The position numbers and the translations under genes are program-made. The notes beneath the pieces were generated by a model. That model made no database searches, was not told the origin of the DNA, and saw nothing but the letters and a program-made list of their open reading frames with translations. 64,000 nt of DNA from Owenia fusiformis (taxonomy: Eukaryota > Annelida > Polychaeta > Sabellida > Oweniidae), in the NCBI GenBank assembly GCA_903813345.2, contig CAIIXF020000006.1:35872436-35936435 (forward strand), read 5' to 3'. Position 1 is the stretch's first letter. The number at the start of each line of letters is the position of its first letter. Positions 25,101 to 35,734 of this stretch are shown piece after piece.

Positions 25101-28100
25101 ACCTTTCTCCCCAAAGGGCTCTTTCATAGGCTAGTCGCCAAAATCTGCCTGAAAAATATATGGCCTTTATATGGCGCTGTGTTCTTTGATTACGCTAGGT
25201 TTGAAGTTGGTGATGGATGTTGTGTATTAACACTTTTAGCTGAGGACAATCACCTAGAGTTGAAAATCCACCAAACATTGGAAGAAAGAACGGATCGGGG
25301 GGACAACCTTATGGGCATCAAAATCCGTGAGGAAATCGAGGTAATACTGATGACAACCATAAAGAACTATTGTCCAAATGTCGACCCTGAGATATCTGTA
25401 AGGTGCATATGTCCGAATGTGGAAGAGGAAAAGCGAACTTTAGTGCCTATTTCAGAAAAGGATATTAATCGTGGTCACAAACAATGTAAATCTCACCACC
25501 ATTCGATAAAACTGGATCAATATAAATTATGGTATAGCACTGCACACACGGTAGGCATATTTTTGTAAAGTGAGTTTGAGATTAACGTAAAGGTCTACAA
25601 AATCGTATTCAACAGTTTATGATAAAAATGACATGCTAATTTTAGGATAAAACCCTTGCGGTGGCGAGTTTGGCGTTTGTTCGCCAGTATATGTCACCAC
25701 CAAGAGCTGTTTTACATTTCATAGAGAGGGGGCGTGGTGTAGCTACTGTAATGGGAGGGGGAATTGCTAATGGGGCAGTGACTTAAGGCGAAGTGCTAAA
25801 TTTCTAGCATGACCCAGCAATGAGAATGAAAAAAAGAACAATTAAACAAATAAAACAAAATGAAAATTTTCATACTCTTACAGTAAGCAAAACAACATTT
25901 GATGAAGAATGTGTAAATTCAACAATTTTATGCATCATCACATGGCATCGTTTATCGCATCAATGGTTGTGTTCGACCACTTAATTTCTATGCAGATCGA
26001 ATAATATACAGGGTGGGCCAAAAAAAACAATACCCAACTTCAAATCATGATAAAAATAGTTACATTCGATATGGTACATTGACTTACATATCATTTTAAA
26101 GGTTATACAATTGCCAACAATTTGGTATACGAGGGTTGTCCCAGAAGTAATGCACTATATGCTCTAACTTTCTCTAATATTCTTCAATTCAGCTGAAATT
26201 TTGTGTCTATAACAATTGAAGTTTTATCTATTATATACTGAAGTTTCAGCATCCAACATTTATATTAAGTCTTAATATGGTTGCTATAACATCATGGGGG
26301 TAGGGGTGGGCGGGGCAGGTACCAATTTTTCTAATTATGAAAAGATCTAAAGTGTTATTTTATTAATATTTCTTTCTTTTAAATGGTCGAAATGTTTGGG
26401 AAATTGTTAAATTTATTCAGCATGGTGTTAACCAAGTACAAATAATGACATTTAGCACTGTGATGTCATAAAACCACATTTCAACAGTCACGAATTCAAA
26501 TACAGTCACAGTCTAGAATTTGCAAAAATGGCTGCAATTCTCACCTGATAACAGAAGGCCTTGCGTTTGGTGGCCTGATTTCATACTTCACTTGGACTCA
26601 CAGCCACGCAAAACAATGCTACCATGAAGAAAGTATATTAGGAGTATATACCAGATAGAACTAAAAATTATAGGGTTGCAGAAGAGATTTAAAAGAGACG
26701 ATTTGACCCTGGATGACAACTGCAAACATAGGAGGCAAAAACTCCACAAGTCAAAGTTGAAGAAATTGCCGAGAGTGTTTGACCTGACAGGCATCAAAAG
26801 TACATAACATGCAAAGGGCAATATTTTGAGAAAATGTGAAATGGGATAATGTGCAATATACATTCATTAAATCTAGGATGTGCTCAGAGTAATTTAGTAT
26901 CTAAAAAAGTATTTTTGAGCATACTTCTTATAGCTACACTAATGAAATGGCATTTGTTGATTAATCATTTCATATTTTCAATTTTTTATTCCTTTTGACG
27001 TGACTGTATAACCTGCCCCGCCCTACCCAAACACACCAACTTGATTTTATATTAGAATAATCAAAATGTTTCTAAGGAACATTTACTGAAAATTTCATAG
27101 AAAAATATCAATTATTGATAAAGTTAGAGCATATAGTGAATTACTTCTGGGACAACCCTCGTATAACACCATGTCATGAAATCAATAGTAAAGTTTTATT
27201 ATACTTATTTGGGAGGCCGGGTTGCTATTTAAGGTCTCCAGATTTAAGGGAGAAAATAGTAAATCTGCGGAATTATGTTAATTTTTTATTTATAGAATAT
27301 CATTCTTTTGTTAGGTGAATACATGCTTGGATATTGATATTTGCATTATTGTGTGACTAAATTTATTGTTTATGAATTTCAGTGTTGTTTTATAACATTT
27401 TACTCTTTATTTATTTTAACAATTCCTCAATATACCCCCACCCCCTCCCCTCTGCATCAACAATAAGCTTCAAGTGGAAGCGCAATCTATCAATAGCCTT
27501 ATTGAGAGATTTCTGTTACAATTCATCTCAGCACTTAAGGATTCTGTTTCAGCTCATCAATGCTGTTTATTGGATGCTTTTGATTGTACCATTTCCTCGA
27601 GATGGCTCCATGTATGGTAATCAATCACATTAGCATCGGGGCTAGCAGTTGGGTGGCCAAGCATCGAGATCAATCAAATTGACACCTTGTTTGCAAAGAA
27701 ATGCCAATGTCTCCTTTGATCTATGGTACGAGGCATTGCTTGTCCTAAAATCTGGATACCTTAAATAGCAACCCAGCCTCCAAAATAAGTATAATAAAAC
27801 TTTACTATTGATTTCATGACATAGTGTTATATACCAAATTGTTTGAAATTGTATAACCTTTAAAATGATATGTAAATCAATGTACCATATTGAATGTAAA
27901 TATTTTTATCATGATTTGAAGTTGGGTATTGTTTTTTTGGCCCACCCTGTATGTTTGTTGTCACTAATTTAAAGTTTAATGAATGATATTTGATCTACAA
28001 GTCACATAATTTTTTGGATAAAAACATGAATTACCTATCTTCGGCAATTTTAGGTAAATACGTATCGCAAACCCTACTTAGTAAAACACCGCTTAGTGCA

Positions 28101-31100
28101 ATACAAACTACGAATAGGTATAGGTAAATGGGCAATTTACGCTAATCTTAAACTCCCTAATATATAGTATATTGTTTAGCACTTTTACGGTATTATAAAA
28201 TACTTAATTAGCTGTTTTGAGATACGGATCATCTAGTCTTGCATTACTCCAGAATTATGGATAAATGCATACTTTATTTTCTTGAATTTCTTTCGTTTTT
28301 ATATAAAACATAAAAATGCTAGTATTACTAAGCTTAATTCTAATTTTAAAGGATAGGTGAATGAAACTATTTTAAATCTATTTCGCGATATTTTTATGAA
28401 ATGCTTGCAGAAATTACTTTTGCGATGTTATTTGAATTTTGCATTTTATTTCTAGGCTGAAACAAAATCAGCAAATACCAAGTCAGGCGAAAAGACAACA
28501 AAGCAAAACCGGGGTGAGTTGGACCGGGCATATCTTTCACATAGTCGTCTTTTGACTATTGGTAACTATTTAATTTAAAAACTTGATCTATAGCTATCAT
28601 GATATATGAAATTCTAGCGGAATACAATATACAGTACTCAATTTTAGTACAAAATGTCCCTTTAATTCAGTTAAATTTATTACCCACACAAAGTTTCCTT
28701 GCAAAAAATATTTTTCGCGCTTTCAAGATACTGCAGAAACTCTCTTTAATGTGTGGAAATACGTGAACCACAAAAAGAATGAATTGTTGGTGATTTATAT
28801 TCACACATGTCTGGTTCTATCGAAGACTTTAAATAAGGGCTGAAACTTTCATTCAAAGTCTAGAAACAAGACATGCGTGTATTAAATCTAAGAAATCGAG
28901 TCTTTGGGCAAAAGTCGTTTAATAACAGTAACCACCAGCAACAGAAAACCCTCGGTGTGTTTCTTTTCATAATATACCCTTACGTTTTGAACTTTTAAAA
29001 ATGTCTTTCTTCAACATTGGCACACAAATACAAGATAAGTGCAAAGATAACTTAGGTTAGGAATTAAATTAGCTTTTGTTCATACTGGTTTGTTAATTAA
29101 ATATAATTTGGTCATTCATTTTTTAATTGTTTGTTGTTTGTGTTGAACGCGATAGTGATACGAGGGTTGATGATTTTTGTTATCAAAAGTAGAATGTTTA
29201 TATTGTTGTGATCATATATTATTAATTGTCAATCCCAGAAGGGCCTCCAGTGTTGTCAATTGTTCAGCAATTGTATTTTTATCTAACACGACGCCTTTAG
29301 TTAATCTTCTTAGTTTTATTATGTAACTCTTCTTTCTTGGAGAGACCGGGACAGACTGACTAAACTTAATTCTCCAGCTTACAAGCATGACCAAAGCTGT
29401 CTAATCTTAGCAAGGATATTAGTATGCATTGCGTAGTGATTGGTTAGTTATGAAAAAGGAGTTTCCTTATTTGGGCAAAGGGTTTGCAAAGCTATATTCT
29501 AGCACATTGATTGGAAGCTATTATAAAACAAGGGGTTAGACAAGGATTGCACAAGATTGAATCAGCAAAGGCGTAGGAATGCTATGTATTCTGCTCTAAT
29601 TTATGACTAAAGATGCGTTAACTAAAAGCACAAATGCCAACATATAAAATCAATAATAGTCCAGCAACTTAATTATAAAAGCATATGACATTAGGTAACA
29701 TTAGGTTATATTATTAGCTAACTAAGGCAACAATTTTAGCCTCCTTAAAAGTGCCTCGGTGAGTAAAACTTTATTCTCTTGCAATGTTCATAAAATGAAA
29801 CCTTCAATCTTTACAACAAATGTTCTAAGATCATCCATGTGAAAAATGATGCCAAAAGAGTAAAAATTGATCGTAAACTGTTATCAACTGAGCAGAAATA
29901 TACTGTTCAAGCTGTCTATTTATGAGATCGACTATTAAATTACCTACAAAGGACTTTATTTCAGGTAAATCAGCTGCTGGGAGTTCTGACCCCGAGGGTT
30001 CTAATCTAGAAGATACGGACAGTGGAGAAAATATAGATGATGAACACATTCATGTCCACACGGCTACTGCAGAGTTCTTTGAGAAATGGTCTAAAGATGA
30101 GGAAGTGGGTATTGTAGTCAAGGGCGTGGACAAAATTCAAGATCACATATACTGTATGAGTGCAAATGAGTCAATAACTGGCAAGAAGATTCGAATTCCT
30201 AATAGTAAAGAACGCCGTTATTGAGTTTAACGACGTTGAGCTAGAGTATTAAATTTGTCAAGACAATTTTGACTTAAGCAACCATCATAAAAATATAGTA
30301 TGTAAAATGTAACATCAAATTGTAGCATAGTTAGGGGGTGGAAACGCGTAGAGTATTTTCGTGGACGTACACACAGGAAACAACATGGCAAAGATCGCCA
30401 TCTATATTCAAAATTATGTCGGTTTAGTTTTATTTTTTTGTCGTCTGTGAACGTACTTTCAATACTTCCTTACCTGTAAATAGTAATACTATACTGCACA
30501 TCGGGGAAACATTCAATGTAAGAAATTGTCACCAAAAGCTCCAGTTTTTCAGTAATGTGGGGTTAATCACGGAACATTTTTAAAAATTATTAAAAAAATA
30601 TTTCTTTGGTTAATCCGACCTCTTAGAAAAACCGGATGGGTGGCTGTCAATTGATAACAATGGAATGTTTTCTAGAAGTATTGGGAACGTGGTGTCGAGC
30701 GTGTTTGCAGATGAGGAAACACTATAAAACACAGCATACCAAATAAAATTGCACCTACCTGATTTTCAAAAGGAAATACTCTACGCGTTATGAACCCATA
30801 ATAGTATAATTCAAAACGTTGTTTTCAGATTTATACCAATGCCTCAATGCCAAGAGGGCGCTGTTTAATAATAAACAACTATGCCTTTGAACCAAAAATG
30901 CGGAATCGTGATGGCACAGAGCATGACGTAAAGAGACTTAAGCAACTATTCGAAAGATTTGAGTATACAGTAGTTGTGAAGAATGATCTTACTGCTGGAA
31001 AGATAAGGGAAACATTAACTGAGGAAAGTAGTCGAGATCATGCTGACTCTTTCGTTCTGGTGATTCTGTCTCATGGTACTGTAGATGCCGTCTATGGTGT

Positions 31101-33105
31101 AGATAAAGAAAAAGTACCATATAAGGAGATTTACAACTTCTTCAACGGAGAGAACTGCAAAAAACTAGCTGGAAAACCTAAAATTATTATCATCCAAGCG
31201 TGTCAAGGCAGTAGGTCGCTTTGTATCTTGCTTTACTTACATTGTAATAATAATTTGTAAAGGGTTTGTGTAGGAGCTCCTTGAATTAAAATATTTGTAT
31301 ATGAATATGGTAGCATTTACAATAAACAAATTTGGGTATATTCCACTCGTGCCAGTCAGATTCTCTTGAACTAGGTATCCCTGATTTATTAGAAAACACA
31401 TACTTACGGTAGCCTTTTCCATTATTGAACAATTCTCGAATTATTATTTGAATATTTTCCAGAAAAGAAGGATAGTGGAGTTGTTACTGATGGCGAAGAA
31501 GATGAGAATGATGATAATGTAGATGTGTCTTCGATTGCGTCTTTCAAATCACTTGATTTATCGGATGATTCCACGGCACATACAGACGATGAAGAGGAAG
31601 ACAGCCCCGGTGATACATCTCCAATCATGGCAGACTTTTTCATAGCAAGCGCTACAACACAAGGTATATTGGAAACCAATGCTGGGATTAACATAATATA
31701 ATAATAATATTCCCAAACGTATCTGAATTGTTCCTAACAAAATATTCACAAATATGTTGCTAGAGGCAATACATTTGTTGATGATATTATTTCAGATTAT
31801 GTGTCATGGCGGGTTACAGATTCAGGAACTTGGTTTATTCGGGCTTTGGTGAAAATCTTTAGAAAGCATGCGGGCACAAAAGACATCCTTAGAATGTCAA
31901 CTATGGTAAGTAGGCAAGGGATTTTGTTTATAAAGTGAGAAAGCTTACCAATGGGCAATATATTAAAATAGTTTTATAGCGTCAGATTATACATGTATAT
32001 TCAAATGAAATATATAATCGAGCAAATTAATCAAGTAATCCAAAATCGACCAGACCGTTATTATCTAAGCTAGTGACGACTTTAGTGAACTCTCGTTGAT
32101 TTGTCACGTGACTGAACGGCGATATATGCCCTGAAAATCTAAAATCGCTGAATGGCCACGTGATCTTTATAAACCATTGTACATGGCAAATGTTAAAATA
32201 TAATTAGCGAGAGAATATGTCCATCTAACAATCAATAAGATACACTTAGGAAAATGATTCAATGCTAATATCTTATAATGTCTCCAATAAATGTGTTTGG
32301 TAACGAAATTCATTTCAAGACAAGAAATAGCAAACTTGTTTTTATTGACGTACAACATATAACAATGGAGAGGTTAAGCAAATACGGTTTTTCAAAACGT
32401 ATACGTAAACGCAAAGTACATTGAATCAACATAGGATTGTATCGCTTTAGTCTACTTCAGATACCCGTTCAACTTCAAAGTTGCGTGTTTAGAACGGGAG
32501 ATTTTAAATTTTCACGTTGCTATCAACGGGAATCATTATACTCATGTCTGTTGAATACTATCCTTGGAATTTTGATTTCGATGCAAAGTATAATTCTTTC
32601 TGAAGAAGATGATGTATGTTACGCATGATTTAACTCCAATAATCTTACGAAACGAGCTCGTTTAAAATATGTATTAGAAAACCAGCTATTGAACTTCATC
32701 AATGGGATACTATGTAATCATTACAAGCTATGGTGTAGTCTAAACAAACACTAGAGCTGAACGGCTATTTATGTGTGAACTCTACATGTATTTGTATAGG
32801 GCCGATTGATACGTTTAAGTTGCGTTTTGGATTTTATACGGTAGCTTAACCTCTCCATTATCAAATATACCCTGTACATACGATGAGAACAACAACGCAT
32901 AGGTCAGTATTAAAAAAGTAGCAGAGAAGGTCCATATAATTTTACTGGTCTTCTACTTGCCATTATCTAATATTTGTTAATTTTTCAGATCAACAAACTC
33001 GTGGCAACAAAAACCACTAGAAGTGGTAAGAAACAAATGCCAACGTTCAACAATCAACTGACAAAGACTTTTTATTTCTTCCCCGGACATGGATGCAAGG
33101 AATAG
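13145..33105 (+). CDS. Roc-COR GTPase fused to a caspase (predicted 13-exon gene)
   Basis: Predicted coding exons: 13145-13151, 13369-13638, 14130-14225, 14641-14750, 15723-15924, 22395-22507, 24333-25550, 28456-28513, 29965-30104, 30829-31210, 31463-31663, 31796-31905, 32989-33105 (1007 residues). Every junction has GT/AG and matching phase. Order of domains: Roc GTPase (P-loop GQYGVGKTS at residues 42-50, DFGGQ at 172-176, THKD at 261-264), COR (about 290-660), a Lys/Thr-rich linker, an acidic spacer, then caspase p20 (His820, Cys863 in QACQG) and p10 (SWR at the start). Roc-COR modules bind GTP and dimerise; caspases cleave after Asp in cell death or inflammation. No LRR or kinase part is seen. 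The start ATG is the least certain part; the join at 25550/28456 is inferred from phase. Alternatively these are two adjacent genes, Roc-COR ending at the TAA at 25566-25568. Confidence 0.6.
13369..13638 (+). CDS. Gene 1 exon: Roc domain with P-loop
   Basis: The acceptor is cactttag and the donor g/gtgagt, phase 1 to 1. It encodes a basic, Arg-rich lead of about 35 residues, then VMIVGQYGVGKTSLKKRLL, the G1 loop and following helix of a Ras-like Roc domain, and the switch I region. No ATG opens the frame (the nearest in-frame GTG at 13356 lies before the acceptor), so the start must come from an earlier exon. Confidence 0.85.
14130..14225 (+). CDS. Gene 1 exon: Roc insert segment
   Basis: Acceptor gattttcag, donor g/gtatgt, phase 1 to 1. 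It encodes GFTLKEDTDNPQDVYDSEV and a helix-like AKKLLHAVKDRT segment. No diagnostic motif is present; the call rests on phase and position. Confidence 0.65.
14641..14750 (+). CDS. Gene 1 exon: Roc insert before switch II
   Basis: Acceptor tatattttag, donor cag/gtaagt, phase 1 to 0. It encodes a polar segment ending in FFSLEDGKNQ and leads in frame into the switch II exon. Confidence 0.65.
15723..15924 (+). CDS. Gene 1 exon: Roc switch II (DFGGQ)
   Basis: Acceptor ttcacattccag, donor g/gtgggt, phase 0 to 1. It encodes LSFWDFGGQHVFYTTHQTFL followed by RAIYLLVVDL, the G3 motif and the next beta strand, as in the Roc domains of LRRK and MFHAS1-type proteins. Confidence 0.9.
16153..17073. mobile_element. 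Long inverted-repeat element with TA duplication
   Basis: TA flanks both sides (16151-16152, 17074-17075). The ends are inverted copies of CAGGGTGTTCAAAAAAACGC, and the two halves stay complementary for roughly 350-400 bases. The left arm holds an extra internal duplication (about 16178-16340 against 16355-16510). CAGGG-type ends with TA duplication fit the Tc1/mariner superfamily. There is no transposase. It sits in a Roc intron. Confidence 0.8.
17110..17202. mobile_element. Foldback element of about 90 bases with direct-repeat flanks
   Basis: Arms of about 30 bases (starting taaccaaacc and ending ggtttggtta) pair with three mismatches around a 31-base loop. cagaagccc precedes it at 17101 and recurs at 17203; the repeat extends to 13 bases if the next taac is counted. 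It is probably a non-autonomous foldback insertion with a 9-bp target duplication. Confidence 0.7.
17790..21405. repeat. Large decayed dispersed repeat with tandem GTCC and GGTCAAAA tracts
   Basis: It begins with ggctcacacagtgagcct and a (gtcc)n tract at 17838-17880, and ends with gtgagcacaggaccgtgg near 21375. Inside, 19040-19400 and 20990-21260 are built of aaggtcaaaaagg-type words interspersed with gacctt complements. ORFs here (17764-18042, 18060-18386) carry no recognisable motif. The assignment as one repeat is inference. Confidence 0.45.
21413..22320. mobile_element. TIR element with 417-base internal duplication
   Basis: ACACCCCAGTCACATTT at 21413 is answered by its exact complement ending at 22320, with TA on both sides (21411-21412, 22321-22322). 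A segment beginning gaatttctgcgctctcatac at 21490 recurs at 21907. The sequence is locally GC-rich and full of short inverted words (ctacgctcgccgcagaaat). Two ORFs on the - strand are antisense repeats of one another and are not genes. Confidence 0.8.
22395..22507 (+). CDS. Gene 1 exon: Roc G4 motif (THKD)
   Basis: Acceptor actttttaag, donor gtg/gtaagg, phase 1 to 0. It encodes DYLDYWLNSIHTH, then a serine/proline loop and VIIVGTHKDAV. THKD is the guanine-specificity motif of Roc domains. Confidence 0.88.
23049..24020. repeat. Minisatellite, period about 162 bases
   Basis: cattctggrtaaatgttaag recurs at 23049, 23211, 23372, 23505, 23715 and 23878, followed each time by ccattttggattttccgtc and tttctacctatgaaag. 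The first three units are about 161-162 bases apart; later ones are shortened or lengthened. It lies wholly in the intron between the Roc G4 exon and the COR exon. The + strand ORF at 23078-23383 is a translated repeat unit. Confidence 0.85.
24333..25550 (+). CDS. Gene 1 exon: COR domain
   Basis: Acceptor ttcattttag, phase 0; a 406-residue open exon. It begins TDQYIDDYFHKIVNSL and carries typical COR sequence: FLKFEDVKAIGF, a FYHSVGDMIFF segment, then LVILDPQWLIDVFKSII. The second half, about residues 480-640 of the protein, has the CPF and FVPCLLP-type pattern of the COR C-terminal subdomain. The donor is acg/gtaggc, weaker than consensus. If it is not used, translation continues five codons (VGIFL) to a TAA at 25566-25568. 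Confidence 0.9.
26130..27161. mobile_element. Mariner-like element nested inside 26009-27949
   Basis: The ends are cgagggttgtcccagaagta and its complement, with TA at 26128-26129 and 27162-27163. The right arm of the outer element keeps the uninterrupted site (complement of ggtatataacac near 27826-27837), so the order of insertion is clear. No transposase reading frame is recognisable inside; it is non-autonomous. Confidence 0.82.
27440..27760 (-). pseudogene. Broken Tc1/mariner transposase of the outer element
   Basis: On the - strand the translation gives, across at least two frameshifts, YHRSKETLAFLCKQG, then LDAWPPN, then SPDANVIDYHTWSHLEEMV, then KAIDRLRFHLKL. The SPD-x-N-x-ID block is where the third catalytic acidic residue lies in Tc1/mariner transposases. 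Stops interrupt it. The + strand ORF at 27382-27633 is a shadow. Confidence 0.7.
28456..28513 (+). CDS. Gene 1 linker exon joining COR to caspase (predicted)
   Basis: Acceptor ttatttctag, donor cggg/gtgagt, phase 0 to 1: exactly the phases needed between the COR exon and the caspase spacer exon. It encodes AETKSANTKSGEKTTKQNR, a low-complexity basic linker. It is short and motif-free, so it rests on splice signals alone. It is the key piece of evidence for the fusion. Confidence 0.55.
29965..30104 (+). CDS. Gene 1 exon: acidic caspase spacer
   Basis: Acceptor ctttatttcag, donor gaa/gtgggt, phase 1 to 0. It encodes a Ser/Asp/Glu-rich stretch with EDTDSGENIDD and then EFFEKWSKDEE. The paralogous exon at 45961-46058 has the same phases and the shared EDTDS and EFFEKW motifs, which supports both as real exons. 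Confidence 0.85.
30343..30789. mobile_element. MITE with AACGCGTAGAGTATTT ends
   Basis: AACGCGTAGAGTATTTTC at 30343 is complementary to the sequence ending at 30789. It fills most of the intron before the caspase p20 exon. No clear target duplication and no coding sequence are seen. Confidence 0.65.
30829..31210 (+). CDS. Gene 1 exon: caspase p20 catalytic subunit
   Basis: Acceptor gttttcag, donor a/gtaggt, phase 0 to 1. The exon has RGRCLIINN, MRNRDGTEHDV (S1-pocket Arg region), the catalytic His in LSHGTVDAVYG and the catalytic Cys in QACQG. Both catalytic residues are intact. QACQG is the initiator-type variant (caspase-8/10-like) and not the QACRG of many executioners. Confidence 0.97.
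31463..31663 (+). CDS. Gene 1 exon: caspase inter-subunit linker
   Basis: Acceptor attttccag, donor g/gtatat, phase 1 to 1. An Asp/Glu/Ser-rich linker precedes MADFFIASATTQ, the first strand of p10. Several Asp residues are candidate self-cleavage sites between the subunits. Confidence 0.92.
31796..31905 (+). CDS. Gene 1 exon: caspase p10 core
   Basis: Acceptor tatttcag, donor atg/gtaagt, phase 1 to 0. It encodes YVSWRVTDSGTWFIRALVKI, the p10 strand and helix with the conserved SWR and GTWF(I) motifs. Confidence 0.95.
32364..32859. mobile_element. MITE with AATGGAGAGGTTAAGC ends
   Basis: AATGGAGAGGTTAAGC at 32364 is answered by its complement at 32844-32859. It lies in the last intron of gene 1. 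There is no transposase and no clear target duplication. Two ORFs inside are chance. Confidence 0.7.
32989..33105 (+). CDS. Gene 1 last exon: caspase p10 C-terminus
   Basis: Acceptor tttttcag, phase 0, ending at TAG 33103-33105. It encodes INKLVATKTTRSGKKQMP and ends FYFFPGHGCKE. The paralogue ends FYFFPGH. An ATTAAA at 33208-33213 could be its poly(A) signal. Confidence 0.92.
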   Translation: MNKLVATKTTRSGKKQMPTFNNQLTKTFYFFPGHGCKE

Positions 33106-35734
33106 CTGAAATATAGGCTACGCATTTACGAGTTACTTACAGTCTTTCAGCTGAGCAAGCATGAATGAACATATTATGTAGATGTGAACATTGATAAGTT
33201 AAAGGATATTAAAATGGCCTATAATGATTTTTATCTTTGATGGGCCGCTCATGATCAGTAAAATAACGATTCCTCTGCACAACGGTGTCTAATCAAGATC
33301 ATTCGATTACCTATGTCAGTCCTCCAAGACTGCCACCAAAGCGAACATCAGTTTTGACCTCGTGATCTACGTTCCTTGCACTCGAACCACGGTTCTCACT
33401 TTTCGAACATGAAATCTTCAGTCGCACACCACCATTCCTCATTCCCGAACACATTTCTCCAATCATGCACAGAGATCAGAAGACAAACTTTAAGATACAC
33501 AAACAAAGTTGGTTGTGAAAACTATTTACTATCTTACTTGGCTAAGGTTTAAATCGAAGATACATTCCCTTATATGAAGCATATATATGTGTGTATATTA
33601 AGCAGGTGTAGTACAGAACAACAACGCAATTGTCATATTGAAAAGGTTCTATGTAACAGTTTGATCATATAGTATATATGTCACGTAGGCCTGTGTTTTA
33701 CATTGGGACTAGATGTACTTTACAGTCGGACACATTAATAAACCTCAACGGTCAAAATTTGTCACAATGAGCTATATTCTAAGTTTCGTGTCTCAAACTC
33801 GCGCAATAAATGAATCCAAAGCTTCATACCCGCAAATGATGGATACATTTCTACCCAATCGAACGAATGTTTTCATGAATCGACATGTTTGTAATCCAGG
33901 AGAATTGACTCCCAGAATGCAACATCAGTTAACCTTATTTACTCATGACAGGTTTCAAAATGGCGAACACATATTGCATTCTGGGAGCCAATCCTTGCGG
34001 GAGCCAATCGGGCTTCAGAATCACCTCAACATTTGAAGAGTCGGCATTAAATTTTTAAGTTCCTATTTGTCATTAAAGATTCTCGCAATCTTTATCCAAT
34101 CAGCGTTTGCGATGTGTACCAACTCACATATAAAAAGCGAATCCAACTCAAATCCATGCAGGGGTGTATGAGGTACTCGAATAGGAAAGAGCTCGTGAAA
34201 TCTGAATTTATATGCACATGGTCAATGTTTACACATGTTTGGAGTTATTGAAGAAAATGTGATATGGGTGTGGTTCCGGATTTGAAGTCATTGCTGGAAA
34301 ATATGATTTAAATACGTGAAATTATATCTATAAATGCATCACTAAAAATAACAGTGCACATGAAGTACATGTATGATTGTGTCCAGAAATGTTTGAAACC
34401 CTTACGGAAAATTCTGTCTGCATTTTGCCACCATTGCTCTTTCTTCCCGCATTCTAGTGCTGTTTGAATGAATATTTTAATAAATGTATTTCTAACTAAA
34501 ATATATCACATTTTTTTATAAACCACAAACATTTAGATCATAAAAAAATTATTCAATACTTGAGTGAGCACGATATGCAAGGGTTACTAAGTTGACACAG
34601 TAAATGACCAATGATATTGTGTTAGTCTATGCACACAGCGCAGCGTATTCTGCTAATTCCATTTGCTAACACCCCCCACTTTCATAGTGAAGTGACTAAC
34701 TAAATTTTGATCGAATATGTGAGACACTTTAAGGACACAGATTCACTATATTTGTACGTTCCGAGACGGAGAAAATAGAGCACTCAATTCACTAAGGTAA
34801 GAATTTATGACATATGTGACAGAATGTCTTTTTATTCATAGTGTTAGTTATTATTTATGTTCACAACTTTACTTGTTTACATGAACGTAAAACATTGCAT
34901 TATGAAAACTGCAGTCTTTCTCTGGGTTCTTATAGTCGCATTAGGGCTTTCTGACTTTAAAACAAATCCTTACTTAACATGAATGATCGAATGATCTTGA
35001 TCATTATGGTGCAGAGAATCGTAAGTTTCATGAGTGGCTTTAAATAATAATAGACTACCTTAACCACAAGAAAACATCGACTATGTACATACTTATCATA
35101 TCATATCCATGACATGTATTTGTTTTATCAACAAAAATCATTGCATTGCACTATAAGTATTCTCATGGAATTTAATAATTGAGGAGATGGTCCAATAGGT
35201 TGATAATTACTTAAAGAAATGAAGAAACGTTATTTCTCTTCTAAAATACACAAACAGTTTAGTAATAATGATCTGTTGGATTATGCATTGACTTAAACAT
35301 GCAGTTTGATTTTGAAAGTTAAGGTTACGTTTAATGTCTAATGTATCACTTCATTAGACCACCCTGTAAAAATAAAGAAATATAAAACATATTGGAGAAA
35401 TATTGTTTAAATGCCAGGGACAAGTTACAGAAATCTACTTGAACCTAAATTGTTGACAATGGCTTTGCAATCTGTGTATCAAGCATTGTATTATTTCAAT
35501 AAACCAACTCATAGACCGTATTTGTTCGATGCCGAAACGACGCCGAATTATATTGCCTGTGCACCCCTAAAATGAAATGTGATTTTCGACGCCGTTTTGA
35601 ATCCTCAAAATGCGTATGTTGTTTTTCTAAGACTTCCCCTATGGGCAAATAAGATATGTATATGAAACATTGATTGTCAATTCAGAATTATATTTGAAAC
35701 TATAACGTTACCCAATTACCCCCCCCCCCCCCAT
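33106..35734. other. Intergenic stretch without recognised genes
   Basis: It follows the caspase stop. A weak ATTAAA lies at 33208. The 107-residue ORF at 33713-34036 has no family motif and no splice or promoter support. Short inverted words occur near 34980-35000 (gatcattatgg/gaatgatcga). Confidence 0.5.

Larger units (their letters stand above)
26009..27949. mobile_element. Mariner-like element, outer, with dead transposase
   Basis: TA flanks it (26007-26008, 27950-27951). The ends are inverted copies of CAGGGTGGGCCAAAAAAAAC, and complementarity continues through several hundred bases. The left arm is split by the element at 26130-27161. Between the arms lies a broken transposase (see 27440-27760). 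Confidence 0.82.

Noticed and set aside
33713-34036. 107-residue + strand ORF after gene 1
   Set aside because: No motif, no promoter or splice evidence, typical of chance ORFs in this window.
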